DNA of 64,000 nucleotides from CAVORD01 sp963698535 (GCA_963698535.1 CAVORD010000001.1:1240001-1304000); one strand, 5' to 3'. Numbered from the stretch's first letter, positions 37,504-49,200 are shown. Notes: generated by a model not told the origin, from the letters alone. Numbers and translations are program-made.

Positions 37504-40059
37504 TTAATCATTAAGATTCAAAAAAAGTATTTTTTGCCTGTAAAATTTATTTCCGAGGGAAATGACAATTATATATATTCCATCTCTCATATTTACAGGA
37601 ACTTCATATCTGTCCAGGATAAAATCAGCAACCAGTTTTCCGGAAAAATCATAGATTTTCACCATGGAGTTTAAGAAGGTCTCATCAAAAACAAGTGCCT
37701 GGTTTCTTTGATAGACGTATATATTTTGTTCCCCTGCCCTTATTTTTTCGACAGAGACAGGGAAAGTATCACTTACTGTAATATAAATATCATCGAAAAA
37801 TGCCTCGAATGAACCATTGGCTGAGGGTTTGTCGTATGTTACGACGATTCCCGTTATCTCATCACCAAGCAACTCGCCTGAACCAAAAATGCAAATAGTC
37901 TGTTCCCACCCTGCCCCTGGTGTTCCAATACCTGATGATGGATCCATACTGCCTCCCAGACTATTTTTATAGCCTGACAATTGGCTTAACCTTTTTCCGG
38001 ATTGAAACATCAGATCAATTGAAACATTTTTTCCAAGCTCATTAATGGTTTTCTTCCAGAAAGAAAGTTTAAGATCGGCAACAACAGGGATCTTAACCTC
38101 AGCAATCTTGTAGCTGTAACTGGATGCAGTTGCTGAAACCGGACTACCTGAGGCTCTAACCAGATATGATCCTTTGTGTGCGTTTACCTCATCATTAATG
38201 ATTTCAATGGACGGCAACGACACATTGGTACTTTCCATGATTATGGGCTTATAGAAGCATGGGTCCAGATTATAGATCCCATTATAAACTGTTCCTCCTT
38301 CGGTCAAAACATATTCCGTATATCTCTTTTCAAAACTGTTCCGGTAATAATCAGGTCCATTGGAATGTGTAACAGACAATGCCGGTGTTGGATCACCAGC
38401 ACTTTTTACCATAGCTGTGGCAGCTCCGGCAACTCTCAGGTAGAAATCTGAAGATACCCATATACCATCGGCACTTAGGGTGACGAAGTACTGATCAGTA
38501 GGTATCATACTCCAGTCGGTTGCTGCCTTCATAATTGCAGTACCTTCATCATACTCATCAAACATTGCAAAGTACATCTGACTGATCCCACTAAGTCTTA
38601 TGTTATAAGCCTGCCGCCACAGGAATTCTCCGGCAATCCGGGGAGTTGAATTAGGGACCCCGGTCTTCCATGTTGACCATGAGAAACCCGGAAAAAGTAC
38701 GGGCAAATAGTCAAGGCCGTTTGCATCGCAAAATGCTTTATCCGGAACAATGTAGTTGGTTCTGTGACTGTCACAACCTGAAAGCGTTTTATACCTCCCC
38801 GGTGTCCATGGTGAGACCATGTCGTAGCTTTTGTAGGCTCCCAGGAAGCCCGGTTTTGAATCTCCCGATTCTGTACGCCAGCCAGTAGGAACACCTCCAA
38901 TAACATAGCAACCCCGGCTTTGCAGGAACTCAATGACCTCTATTGTTTTTGCCGCATTTCCCACTCTTGAAGTAAACCCCGGACCCCATATCTGAACAAC
39001 AGGTTTGTTGTTAATCGTAGCATAGGCAGGCGAAGAGGTTAAGGCATAAGCTTGCTCAATGTTAAAAACCCAATCGAATTTAATGCTCTCGGCCCAGGCA
39101 TTCTCGTCCTTACCTGAAGACATATCGTAACAAATGTAAAAGATTCGCCCATTTGCCTCTGCTGCGTTTTTAACTTTTATCGGTTTTGAGAATGGGGAAT
39201 CGTTAACCGGATATGGATTATCTCCAATAAACCTCTGCAAGGCGATACCGTCAATCCCAAATTCCTTCATCCATTCGAAGTGCTCGTCGATGACGTCAGC
39301 CGAACTAAACAAGAGGGATGGGTCCCCGTTACCAAGATTCCCGAAACCAGTATTCCTTAAGATGTCCGGATTGTAATCCCTGACATCAGGATAAATATCA
39401 AAGGAAGAATTGCCAACCTGAGGCCGGGTATTGGCTGACCAATGAACCCATCCGGTGTTTGTCTCACTGGCAGCAAACCAGGCCTGATATCCGGCTACCG
39501 ATTTTCCTTTAAACTCGGAATAACTGCTTCCGGTGGTATTTGGAACGGGTTCCTTTGAAGGATCCATTTCCCCTTTACTTATGGATACCTGACGTATATA
39601 TGCCTCCCCGGAAATCCTGAAATCTGACTGATTGTTTTGCAGATTGTTAAATGCTGCATCTACCAGTGCTATTTTTACACTGATCCATGTGTTGGTGTTG
39701 GTTTTTGTTATGGAAACCGATTTGTAATTACTTGATAAGGCATTATATTGAAGCGAAAAGTTGCCAAGCCCGTTATCAAAATAGGTAATCTGGAAAATCA
39801 GTCTGGCATCGGTGGTTAAAATCAAACCATCATCAACTTTGAAATACCCATACTTGCCTGCAGGAATAAACCGGCAATCCAACTCTCCCTTTATTGCCTG
39901 CTCACTATAGGCTTCGGCCGTAGGGTTGGAAATAACAAGAAACTGCATTCCTGTCTCGGTCCGTGGATTTGAAAAGATAATTTTGGCATCCTGACCAGTT
40001 ACAATGCAAGTCGAAAACCAGAATATGAGTGCTATAATTGAAGATAAAAGATGCCTCAT
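37504..40059 (-). CDS. GH99-like (GH71/99) secreted glycosidase with type IX sorting domain
   Basis: 851 residues. Signal peptide (about 1-22, TCIVTGQD), an N-terminal beta-sandwich (about 25-175), and a TIM-barrel domain (about 180-540) starting GKSVAGYQAWFAASETNTGW. The barrel has HFEWMKEFGIDGIALQRF, FYICYDMSSG and FAMFDEYDEGTAIMKA. In GH99 endo-mannosidases the equivalent F-N-E-x-x-E-G-T carries the two catalytic glutamates, and both are kept here. A second beta-sandwich follows, then a C-terminal type-A sorting domain (VKIYDFSGKLVADF, GIYIIVISLGNKFYRQKI) for type IX export. A mannan substrate is inferred from family and context. It diverges from the first sulfatase gene. Confidence 0.78.
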   Translation of the reverse strand: MRHLLSSIIALIFWFSTCIVTGQDAKIIFSNPRTETGMQFLVISNPTAEAYSEQAIKGELDCRFIPAGKYGYFKVDDGLILTTDARLIFQITYFDNGLGNFSLQYNALSSNYKSVSITKTNTNTWISVKIALVDAAFNNLQNNQSDFRISGEAYIRQVSISKGEMDPSKEPVPNTTGSSYSEFKGKSVAGYQAWFAASETNTGWVHWSANTRPQVGNSSFDIYPDVRDYNPDILRNTGFGNLGNGDPSLLFSSADVIDEHFEWMKEFGIDGIALQRFIGDNPYPVNDSPFSKPIKVKNAAEANGRIFYICYDMSSGKDENAWAESIKFDWVFNIEQAYALTSSPAYATINNKPVVQIWGPGFTSRVGNAAKTIEVIEFLQSRGCYVIGGVPTGWRTESGDSKPGFLGAYKSYDMVSPWTPGRYKTLSGCDSHRTNYIVPDKAFCDANGLDYLPVLFPGFSWSTWKTGVPNSTPRIAGEFLWRQAYNIRLSGISQMYFAMFDEYDEGTAIMKAATDWSMIPTDQYFVTLSADGIWVSSDFYLRVAGAATAMVKSAGDPTPALSVTHSNGPDYYRNSFEKRYTEYVLTEGGTVYNGIYNLDPCFYKPIIMESTNVSLPSIEIINDEVNAHKGSYLVRASGSPVSATASSYSYKIAEVKIPVVADLKLSFWKKTINELGKNVSIDLMFQSGKRLSQLSGYKNSLGGSMDPSSGIGTPGAGWEQTICIFGSGELLGDEITGIVVTYDKPSANGSFEAFFDDIYITVSDTFPVSVEKIRAGEQNIYVYQRNQALVFDETFLNSMVKIYDFSGKLVADFILDRYEVPVNMRDGIYIIVISLGNKFYRQKILFLNLND

Positions 40060-40312
40060 TATGAAACTTATTTTTTACCAAGAAATATTTGCGCAATTAA
40101 TTCTTGATTAATAATCACTTAATTGAAACCGTATAAAATAAATATTCATTCTAATTTGAATAGTTATGTTTCAGATATACAATGAAATACATATTACTCT
40201 ACTTTACTGATTAATGAAATTTATTTTTTATTAATTGAAAATTAATGACAATTCCTTTCTTTGATTAATATAACTATCAAAGCATATAATTAATCAGTTA
40301 ACGACTCCACTC
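40060..40312. promoter_or_regulatory. Divergent regulatory region with inverted repeat
   Basis: 253 bp of AT-rich sequence between the divergent GH99-like and sulfatase genes. CTTTGAT (40259-40265) and ATCAAAG (40276-40282) form a perfect 7+7 inverted repeat. The right arm lies in TAACTATCAAA (40271-40281), which is identical to 14083-14093 in the tandem repeats upstream of susC. Confidence 0.4.
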
Positions 40313-41674
40313 ATGAGAATAAAAGGTCTGTTATGGAATAAGCCTGCAGCATTAACCGGTGGTTTGGTTTTGGCTTCTTCCTTTATCTCAGCCGTGCAGT
40401 CAGAAGTAAGGCCTAATATTGTTATAATACTTGCTGATGATCAGGGAAACGCAGATGCCGGTTTCCAGCGTTCACCTTCAACTATATCGACACCATCAAT
40501 CGATAAATTGGCCGAAAATGGAGTGGTTTTTACAGATGGTTATGCCAGTGCCTATGTTTCTGCTCCAACAAGGGCAGGTCTCTTGACGGGCAGGTACCAG
40601 CAACGGTTTGGTTTCTATAAGGCCAATGATTCAAGAGATGGGATGCCGGTAAGTGAAATGACTCTGGCAGAAATATTGCAAAAAGAGGGTTATCGGACAG
40701 GCATTTTCGGGAAATGGCATTTAGGACTTGAGAAAGCTTATCACCCGTTGAACCGGGGATTTCAGGATTTTTATGGATTTCTGGGTCACGGTGGACATGA
40801 TTATTACGATTTCAGCTGCAGCGAGGGAAATAAACACCAATGTATCCTTAGGAATTTCACTCCGGTGAGCCCTGAAGGCTATCTGACAGACATTCTGGCA
40901 AAAGAAGCCTGTTCTTTCATAAAAATTAACTCAGAAAAGAAAAATCCATTCTTTTTGTACCTGCCATTCAATGCTGTTCATGCACCTTTGCAAGCCCCAG
41001 GGGAGGATATTGAGCGATTTAAAACGGGAAATCCGGAGCGTGATATCCAGATGGCCATGATTTATCGTATGGATATTGCGGTAGGAGAAATAATAAAGAC
41101 CCTCAAACAGGCCGGGGTTTATGAAAATACAATTATTTTCTACTTGTCTGACAACGGAGGTGCCAAAGTTACAAAAGCAAGCAACCTGCCGCTGAGAGAC
41201 TTTAAGCACAGTGTCTATGAAGGCGGACTGCGGGTGCCTTTTATCATAAGCTGGCCCGGAAAACTAAATCCATCGGTGTGTAGGGAACCTGTAATATCTA
41301 TCGATATTATGCCTACTATTTGTGCTATTCTCGGCATAAAACTGCCTGCCGACAGGGTGTACGATGGAAAAAATATGCTGCCTGCAATTAATGGGGAATT
41401 GAAAAAGCCACTGCATGAGGAACTATATTTCGATGGAGATGAAGACAGATGGGCGGTCCGGCAAGGGAAATGGAAACTGGTATTTGATAAAAAAGGAGTA
41501 TTGGAACTGTATGATATTGAAAACGATATAGGAGAAAGTATCGATTTGGCAGCCCAAAATCCGGATAAAACAAACGAATTGAAGTTGAAATATGAAAAAT
41601 GGCGATCTGAAATGAGTACACCGATGGGTGAGTTAAAAAACAGAAAAAGAAATACGGATCTACAGATTAAATAA
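40313..41674 (+). CDS. S1-family sulfatase, Ser-type
   Basis: 453 residues with a signal peptide (about 1-31, FISAVQSE). Metal site NIVIILADDQGNADAG. The formylglycine motif is SAPTRAGLLTGR (serine near residue 83), so the active-site residue is a serine, which only anaerobic-type maturases process. Further family motifs are GIFGKWHLG, PFFLYLPFNAVHAPL, and IFYLSDNGG with the late metal ligands. It hydrolyses sulfate esters of glycans, probably in the periplasm. It is the first gene of a long plus-strand series, with the next sulfatase 6 nt downstream. Substrate position and sugar are not readable from the sequence. Confidence 0.92.
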   Translation: MRIKGLLWNKPAALTGGLVLASSFISAVQSEVRPNIVIILADDQGNADAGFQRSPSTISTPSIDKLAENGVVFTDGYASAYVSAPTRAGLLTGRYQQRFGFYKANDSRDGMPVSEMTLAEILQKEGYRTGIFGKWHLGLEKAYHPLNRGFQDFYGFLGHGGHDYYDFSCSEGNKHQCILRNFTPVSPEGYLTDILAKEACSFIKINSEKKNPFFLYLPFNAVHAPLQAPGEDIERFKTGNPERDIQMAMIYRMDIAVGEIIKTLKQAGVYENTIIFYLSDNGGAKVTKASNLPLRDFKHSVYEGGLRVPFIISWPGKLNPSVCREPVISIDIMPTICAILGIKLPADRVYDGKNMLPAINGELKKPLHEELYFDGDEDRWAVRQGKWKLVFDKKGVLELYDIENDIGESIDLAAQNPDKTNELKLKYEKWRSEMSTPMGELKNRKRNTDLQIK

Positions 41675-41680
41675 ACAGTC

Positions 41681-43294
41681 ATGATTCCAAATTATTGCAA
41701 ATCAACCACCTTGTTGGTTACCGGTGTTCTTTCAGCTGCTACTGCCGTGTATGGCCAGAATGAAAGGATCCCAAATGTCCTTTTAATAATGACCGATCAG
41801 CAAGCCTGGAATGCAGTTGGCTATTCAGGAAATAAAATGATCAAAACGCCAAATTTAGACAGATTGGCCAGTGAAGGTGTTAATTTTAGTAATGCTGTCA
41901 CACCTTGCCCTGTTTCTGCTCCTGCACGTACTTCCATTCTAACAGGACGATTAACCGAGACAACAACAATTCGCGATAACAGTGATTCTAAAACCGGCGA
42001 GTGTTACTATCCAACCTTCGATGAGATTCTCGCAAAAAGAGGTTTTGTCACCGAAGTTTACGGCAAGTTCCACTCACCGGAACATATGGCGAGGGTCTAT
42101 ATGAATCCTCCTCTTAAAGGGATAACTGGAACTGATCCGATCATTTATTGGGAATCCATTTATGTGAAATATATCAGAGAGAACTTTCCCACAAAACCCC
42201 TCAAACCGGGTGAATTGTATGAAACAACTTTCTATGGGGGTACTGTCCCATACAAACTTGACCCTATTGATCGCAGGTATAAGTACTTGCCATCAGGCGA
42301 CCTTCCGGAAGATGAAATAAAGCGTAAAAAACTGGGACAGGACGATGTCCACGGAGTACTGGATTTACCAGCCGATTATACAATAACTGCGGTGCAAGGC
42401 AAACAAACACTCGAAGCTTTGGATCGTCTGAAAAATGAACAATTTGTCCTGACATGCTCCTTTCACTGTCCCCATGTTCCGATAACTCCCTCCGAACCAT
42501 ATGCTTCAATGTATAAAGCAATGGATATGTTAAATCCTGTTTCAATTGAAGACCGAAGAAATAATTCTCCATACAATCCCGGGGAAATAATTTCACCATA
42601 TAATGAGAAGGATAAGGTTCAGTATATGGCGGCAAATTACTATGCCTTTGTAACAGAAATTGACGACTGGGTTGGAAAAATATTAAATAAACTGGACGAA
42701 TTAAAGTTAACGGATAACACTCTGGTAATATTTGTTTCCGATCATGGAGAAATGCTAGGAGCTCACGGGATGCGCGGAAAATTCTGCTTTTATGAAGAGT
42801 CGGTTCGGGTTCCTTTTTTAATTCGCTATCCCGGGAAAATTAAGGCAGGTCAAACTATTTCAACACCAGTTTCAACCCTCAATATTTTTCCCACAATTCT
42901 CGATTACGCAGGTGTTAAATCAATCCCAACAGATGGCTTTTCGCTCAAAGGCATTATGGAGGGAACAGGATCTCCAAAATACGATTTTGCCGTTTCGGAA
43001 TGGCAATGGAGTAATGAAAAAGTCCCTTCGATAATGATACGGACAGAGGAGTGGAAACTTATGACTACTCACCGGGAAGGAGGTAAGAATGTTGAAGTGC
43101 TTTATGATTTAAAAAACGACCCATATGAGATGAATAACCTTTTGGGCACAAATCTGGAACGCCATAAATACAAAGCAAAAGCAGAAGAACTGCGGGATAA
43201 ACTTGTAGGATATTTGAAAGATGTAAATTATCCACTTGTTAAAGGAATTGAAGAGAGAGTTTTAGTTCGCGAACAGACACCAAATAGTTGGTGA
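41681..43294 (+). CDS. S1-family sulfatase, Ser-type
   Basis: 537 residues with a signal peptide (about 1-25, TAVYGQNE). Metal site NVLLIMTDQQAWNAVGYSG. The formylglycine motif is SAPARTSILTGR, again with serine as the modified residue. Later motifs include VYGKFHSP, CSFHCPHVPITP and VIFVSDHGEMLGAHGMRGK. The protein is distinct from the sulfatase before it (different spacing and a longer insert around the GVLDLPADY region), so the two probably act on different sulfate positions. It is in an operon with the preceding gene (6-nt gap), and the metallophosphatase gene starts 59 nt later. Confidence 0.92.
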   Translation: MIPNYCKSTTLLVTGVLSAATAVYGQNERIPNVLLIMTDQQAWNAVGYSGNKMIKTPNLDRLASEGVNFSNAVTPCPVSAPARTSILTGRLTETTTIRDNSDSKTGECYYPTFDEILAKRGFVTEVYGKFHSPEHMARVYMNPPLKGITGTDPIIYWESIYVKYIRENFPTKPLKPGELYETTFYGGTVPYKLDPIDRRYKYLPSGDLPEDEIKRKKLGQDDVHGVLDLPADYTITAVQGKQTLEALDRLKNEQFVLTCSFHCPHVPITPSEPYASMYKAMDMLNPVSIEDRRNNSPYNPGEIISPYNEKDKVQYMAANYYAFVTEIDDWVGKILNKLDELKLTDNTLVIFVSDHGEMLGAHGMRGKFCFYEESVRVPFLIRYPGKIKAGQTISTPVSTLNIFPTILDYAGVKSIPTDGFSLKGIMEGTGSPKYDFAVSEWQWSNEKVPSIMIRTEEWKLMTTHREGGKNVEVLYDLKNDPYEMNNLLGTNLERHKYKAKAEELRDKLVGYLKDVNYPLVKGIEERVLVREQTPNSW

Positions 43295-43353
43295 AAAACA
43301 ATACAGAATTCATATACAATGAGCTTGTCACATAAATTTTAAAAAATGGTCCT

Positions 43354-44722
43354 ATGAAAAAATATTATTCAGCCCTGATTTTATTAAGCATATTCTTTTC
43401 TTTTTCTTTCCAAACAGAAGCGCCTGTCGAATCAGAATCAACTTCTTCGATTGTCCCGGATCGTATTATGTTGTCCATACCGGGGAACCCCGGAAATGAA
43501 AGGGCGGTAACATGGAGAACTTCGACCAGCGCAAAGCGCTCAATCGGACAGATTGCAGAAGCCAGTGTTTCACCTTTCTTTGAAGAGAAAATACAAAGCA
43601 ATAGAAGGCACTTCGACTTTTTGGATGGAAGGGGATTCAACTGCATTAGGACATCAAGTTGTTTTTGGCGGGCTGAAACCCGAAACCATGTATACTTACA
43701 GGGTTGGAGATGGAGAAAATTGGAGTGAGTGGTTTCAGTTTACAACTTCATCGAATGAAGCTAAGCCTTTTAATTTTATTTATTTAGGTGATTTTCAGGA
43801 TTATATTAAAGAACATTGTTCACGTGTTATCCGAAAAGCTTATTCTCACTTTTCTGATGCTGACTTTATATTGTTCGTAGGTGATGTTGTTAGCAGAAGC
43901 AACGATGAATATTGGGGTGAGTTTTTTTATGCCGGCGATTGGATTTTTGGAACCATGCCTTCGCTTGCTACACCTGGGAACCACGAATATATCTCAAACT
44001 CACTTGATGGACCACGAACTTTTTCGAAACAGTGGAACCAGATATTTGTAAATCCCGATAACCATCCTGAAAATCTGAAAGGTCGAACTTATTATATTGA
44101 TTATCAAGGGGTACGTTTTATTGCTATAGATTCCCCTGCAATGAGTTTTAATGATGAGGACGGAAAGAATACAATTGTTTGGTTGGAAAAAATTCTTTCC
44201 GAAAATCCGAATCAATGGACAATTCTCTTCACTCATTTTCCTGTTTATTCGTGTTCGCAAGGAAGAGATAACAGCAAATATCGAAATTTGCTTAAACCTG
44301 TACTTGAAAAATATGGAGTTGACTTAGTACTACAAGGACACGATCACACCTATTGTCGTGGGCAAAATTTGGCCAGAATTGGTGAAGACTGTTCCAATCC
44401 TCCAATGTACATAGTTTCCGTGTCGGGACCTAAAATGTATGGTTTAAGTGTGGATAGGTGGAGCGATAGGGTAGCATCAGAGACTCAATTGTATCAGAAT
44501 ATTGAAGTTAACGGGAATACAATTAAAGTAAAAGCATTCACTGTTACCGGCGAGCTATACGATTCTTTTTCCTTGGTGAAAAATGACAAAGGAATCAATG
44601 AAGTTATTGAAGATGATATCGTTAAGTCGATTCCTGAAAATACCAGAATACCGGAACAGGCATTAAAACAATATTCCGAGGAACAATTAATCCTGTACAA
44701 GGAGAAATATTTGTTAAAATAG
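43354..44722 (+). CDS. Purple-acid-phosphatase-like metallophosphoesterase (frameshifted)
   Basis: About 455 residues. Signal peptide (about 1-20), a fibronectin-like N-terminal domain (RIMLSIPGNPGNERAVTWRT, TMYTYRVGDGENWSEW) and a calcineurin-like domain with GDFQDY, FVGDVVSRSNDEYW, TPGNHEY, FTHFPVYS and GHDHTYCR, which supply the two-metal ligands of purple acid phosphatases. The first frame runs 43354 to about 43590 and the second to 44722. Removing one A from GAGAAAATACAAAGC (about 43588-43592) gives EEKYKAIEGTSTFW and a continuous protein. It could remove phosphate from a phosphorylated glycan, which is inference from the locus. Confidence 0.8.
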
Positions 44723-44923
44723 GATGAGTGATTCATCGGGAAGAGAGATTACGACATTTCAGGGAAAAGCAATTGTAGTTGTTAAATAGCTTTGAATATT
44801 TCCGTGAAAACTGTAATGCCGGTTTGAAATTGTAACTCTTTTTCAATCAATTAATTTGGTTAACCCTTTTTTAATGAAAAATTAAATACTCCCAATTACA
44901 CTTTATTCTCAAAACACTTATCC

Positions 44924-46183
44924 ATGAAAATCAAAATATTTCTAATAGGTCTGTTTGGATTGTTGATTTCTATTGGTACTTCAGCGCAAAACAAGCATGC
45001 AACAAGTAGTAAGTTTATGAGTTACAAAGGACTTGTTATGGCCGGTTATCAGGGTTGGTTTAATTGCGAAGGCGATGGAGCCGATCGTGGATGGACTCAT
45101 TATAATAAAAATGGAAAGTTTGAGGATGGCAGTTGTACTATTGATTACTGGCCTGAAATGGATGAGTACAAAATAAAGTACAAAACACCTTTTAAGTTCG
45201 CCGATGGTTCACCGGCCTATGTATTCAGTTCTTTCGATGAAAGTACAGTGGATTTGCATTTCAGATGGATGAAAGAGTATGGCATTGATGGTGTATTTAT
45301 GCAGCGCTTCTTCTCGGTACTTACCAGTCAGAACAGACTGGATCATAACGACAAAGTTCTGGCTTCTGCCCTTAAAGCTGCCAATAAATATGGAATTGCC
45401 ATCTGTTTAATGTACGATATAGGCAGTATGGATGACAGTAAATACAGACTCTTGTTTGATGACTGGAAGCATCTGGTCGATGACCTTAAACTGACAAATC
45501 AGGGAGATAGTACGACCTACCTGTTCCATAACGGGAAACCTTTGGTTGCCTTCTGGGGAATAAGTGCCGGAACAAGAGAGTCTGGCCATATCCCGGAGAT
45601 ATTTGATATCATGGACTTCTTCAGAAATGACCCGGATTATGGTGGCTGCTCCATTCATCTGGGCATACCCTCACGGTGGAGAACACTCGGCCCCGACACA
45701 AAAGGAGATCCTCGCTTACATGAAGTCCTTATGCTGGCCGATGTTGTTCATCCATGGCTGGTCGGTCGGTTTAATGAGGGTAACTATGAGGAGTTCCGGC
45801 AGGAAAATATAGTTGGCGATGTTGAATGGTGCAAGGCAAATGGTAAATCTTATGCCCCCACCGTATTTCCTGGCTTTTCATGGCACAATATGAAAGGGGA
45901 CGGCTCAGACAAAATACCGAGAAATAAAGGTGAGTTTTACTGGAAACAGATTGCCGGTGCCATTGAAAGCGGGGCTGAAATGATTTATGTTGCAATGTTC
46001 GATGAAATAGATGAGGGTACAGCTATTATGAAGTGCGCACATGAGGTTCCTGTAGGCAAAAGTGTGTTTGTTCCTATTGAGAAAGAGGTACCAACCGATC
46101 ATTACCTTTGGTTAACTGGAATGGCAGGGAAAATGCTTCGTGGCGAAATACAATTCACAAAAAAAATGCCCGAGAGAAAGTAA
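44924..46183 (+). CDS. GH99-like (GH71/99) glycosidase, single domain
   Basis: 419 residues with a signal peptide (1-21, IGTSAQN). The barrel is a paralog of the larger enzyme at 37504-40059: MAGYQGWFNCEGDGADRGW, HFRWMKEYGIDGVFMQRF, ICLMYDIGS, VFPGFSWHNMK and MFDEIDEGTAIMK. The two glutamates matching the GH99 catalytic pair are present. It has neither the beta-sandwich domains nor the type IX sorting domain, so it should stay in the periplasm while the paralog is exported. The preceding 200 bp are AT-rich and likely contain its promoter. The GH38 gene follows 47 nt downstream. Confidence 0.8.
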   Translation: MKIKIFLIGLFGLLISIGTSAQNKHATSSKFMSYKGLVMAGYQGWFNCEGDGADRGWTHYNKNGKFEDGSCTIDYWPEMDEYKIKYKTPFKFADGSPAYVFSSFDESTVDLHFRWMKEYGIDGVFMQRFFSVLTSQNRLDHNDKVLASALKAANKYGIAICLMYDIGSMDDSKYRLLFDDWKHLVDDLKLTNQGDSTTYLFHNGKPLVAFWGISAGTRESGHIPEIFDIMDFFRNDPDYGGCSIHLGIPSRWRTLGPDTKGDPRLHEVLMLADVVHPWLVGRFNEGNYEEFRQENIVGDVEWCKANGKSYAPTVFPGFSWHNMKGDGSDKIPRNKGEFYWKQIAGAIESGAEMIYVAMFDEIDEGTAIMKCAHEVPVGKSVFVPIEKEVPTDHYLWLTGMAGKMLRGEIQFTKKMPERK

Positions 46184-46230
46184 TATTTATATGGTTAAAA
46201 AGAACATAATTGAGGATTAACGGATTATTT

Positions 46231-49200
46231 ATGAAGGCAAAAATCTTGAATAGCTACAGGTTGAAGAAGACCATACCAATTGCTTTCTTCTTTAGTTGCA
46301 TTTTGTCGATAGCAGCATTTGCACAGACAGGCAACTCAGGCAAAACTGCCGTTGAACCCATCGACCCACTGACAATTGATATTACTAAACCAACATTATT
46401 TGTGGTTCCCTATACTCACCTGGATGATATGTGGCGCTGGTCTTATCCCCAGGTAATAAGGGATTTCCTTAGAAACACCCTGGACGATAATTTCAGGGCT
46501 TTCGAGGAATACCCTGATTATGTATTTAACTGGTCGGGAGCAAGCCGCTACCAAATGATACAGGAGTATTATCCTGAAAAATATAAGGAGCTTAAGGAAT
46601 GGATTGCAGCGGGTAGATGGTACCCGAGCGGTAGTTCCTGGGTGGAAAATGACGTAAATGTTCCTTCAACCGAATCTATGGTTCGCCAGATACTGCTTGG
46701 CTACAACTATTTCAAAAATGAATTTGGAAAAGAGAGTCTTGAGTTTATGCTTCCCGATTGTTTCGGATTTACCTATTCACTGCCATCAGTTCTTAGTCAC
46801 TGCGGTATTCGCGGATTCTCTACCCAGAAACTTACATGGGAATCAGCAAACGGTATTCCCTTTAATGTAGGCCGATGGATAGGACCCGACGGGGAATGGG
46901 TAATTGCAGCTTTAAATGCCGGGAACTATGCATCCGGACATGAACATGTCTATTCCACCCATAAAGAGACACTTGAGCGCCTGGAAAAGAACAGAGAGGT
47001 TAGCGGCCTTCCAATCGACTATTTCTACATAGGTGGAGGTGATCAGAACAATGCTGACCGTGGCGGTGTTGTTCAAAAAGTATCTCTTGAATCACTTAAA
47101 AAGGCGAAGGAAACAAAAGGAGCTGTTAATGTGGTATCCGGACAGGCTGACCTTATGTTCAGAGCCATAACTGATGAGCAGGCCCAAAAACTTCCAACCT
47201 GGAACAAAGATTTATTACTTATAAAACACTCAACAGGAGTGCTTTCGTCACAGGCATATACGAAAAAGCTAAACCGCGATGCCGAGTTATTGTCTGATGC
47301 TTCTGAACGAGCAGCCGTAGCTGCGTACATTATGGCAGGAGCTCAATATCCTTATGGCACACTTAATGATGCCTGGAGATTGGTTCTTCGTAACCAGTTT
47401 CATGATAATCTGCCGGGAACAAGCATCCCAAAAGCACATGAACAGGGATGGAATGATGGCATAGTTGCACTTAATCATTTTACCGGAATATATAAAGATG
47501 CAATTGGTAGTCTGGCAAGACTCCTTAATACCGATGTTCCGGGAGTTCCTGTTGTCGTTTTTAATCCGCTTTCCTTCGCCCGTGAAGATGTGGTCGAAGC
47601 CTTGATCCCTGAAGAATTCAGAAACACAGAATTCCTTGCTGTATTTGATGCAAAGGGCAAGGAAGTACCTTCGCAGATTACTGCCGGGCTTGATGGTATC
47701 CGTCGTATATTGTTTCTTGCCGACCTGCCGCCTGTTGGAGCAACTGTCTATTCAATTCGCGCGCAAATAACTCAGATTAAGAATCCAGAATTAACTGTTC
47801 GTAAGGATTATCTGGAGAACAGTAATTTCAGGGTAACCATTGATACCAATGGCGATATAGCAAGTGTTTTCGATAAAAGAATAGAGAAGGAATTGCTTGA
47901 TAAACCTGTACAACTTGAGTTTGGAGAAAACTTTCCCGATACCAAGCCGGCATGGAGAATATACTGGAAAGATATAAAGCAACCGGCCCGGACTGTTTTG
48001 TCAAATCCGATCTCAGTAAAAGTTGTTGAAGATGGGCCTGTTAGGGTTGTTGTTGAGGTTATCAGAGAGAATGAAGGTTCAAGGATAACCCAAAGAATAA
48101 GACTCTCTGCCGGAGATGATGGTAACCGAGTCGAAACATTAAATATGGTTGACTGGAAAAGCAGAGGCACCTTGTTAAAGGCAGCGTTCCATTTAACTGC
48201 GGAAGCACCTGAAGCAACATATAACCTTGATTTGGGAACCATTAAACGGGGTAACCGCAACGAGACACAATACGAGGTGCCTCATCACGGATGGATTGAC
48301 CTGACCGATAAATCAGGAACGTACGGAGTATCATTGCTTACCGGAGCAAAATACGGCAGCGACAAGGTTGACGACAATACCATAAGACTTACCCTGATTC
48401 ATGGACCCGACACAAAAGATAGTGAACAGGAAGTGCTTGACGATGGTACTATGAGTGAGATGAGATGGCAGGACTGGGGAAGGCATCAGTTTACATATTC
48501 TATTACAGGTCATAAAGGTGACTGGCGCGAGGGTAAATCACACCGGGAAGCAATGCGCATGGAACAGCGCCCTGCAGCCTTCGCTGTACCAAGGTATAAA
48601 GGTAAAATAAGTTCCTTCTCTATGCTTAATGTCAATAGCGATCAGATAAATATTCAGGCGGTTAAAATGGCTGAGGATGGATCGGGTATTATTGTCAGGT
48701 TACAGGAGTTATTTGGGAAAACCTTCTGCCGAAGTGAAACTCTTCAACGGTTATTCCTGTAAAAGCCGCTGAAGAGACTGATGGTGTTGAGCGCAAGTTG
48801 GGAATTAACCTTCCAGTTCGCAAGAATGTGGTAAGCATGGACTTTGCACCCTATGAGCTGAAAACAGTTCTCTTACACCTTTCAGGTGAAACAAAAACCA
48901 CCACTCTGACACAACCCGTGGCACTTGAATATGATACTGATATTTTTAGCTATAATGACAACCGTGAGGATGGATAACATTGACCGTACTCCCAGAAGTG
49001 AAGGTCATCGTGGCAGCCTCGATGGCAAAGGTGGAACGTATCCGGCAGAAATGATTGGAGAAAATTGTTCAGGTAGGCAATGTCCTGTTTGATATTGGTC
49101 CGCGTGAGGAGGGCAAATACAATGCATTGGCGTGCAAAGGGCAGACTATTGCCCTGCCTGAAGGCACAAAAGTATTACATATCCTGGCAGCGGCAGATGT

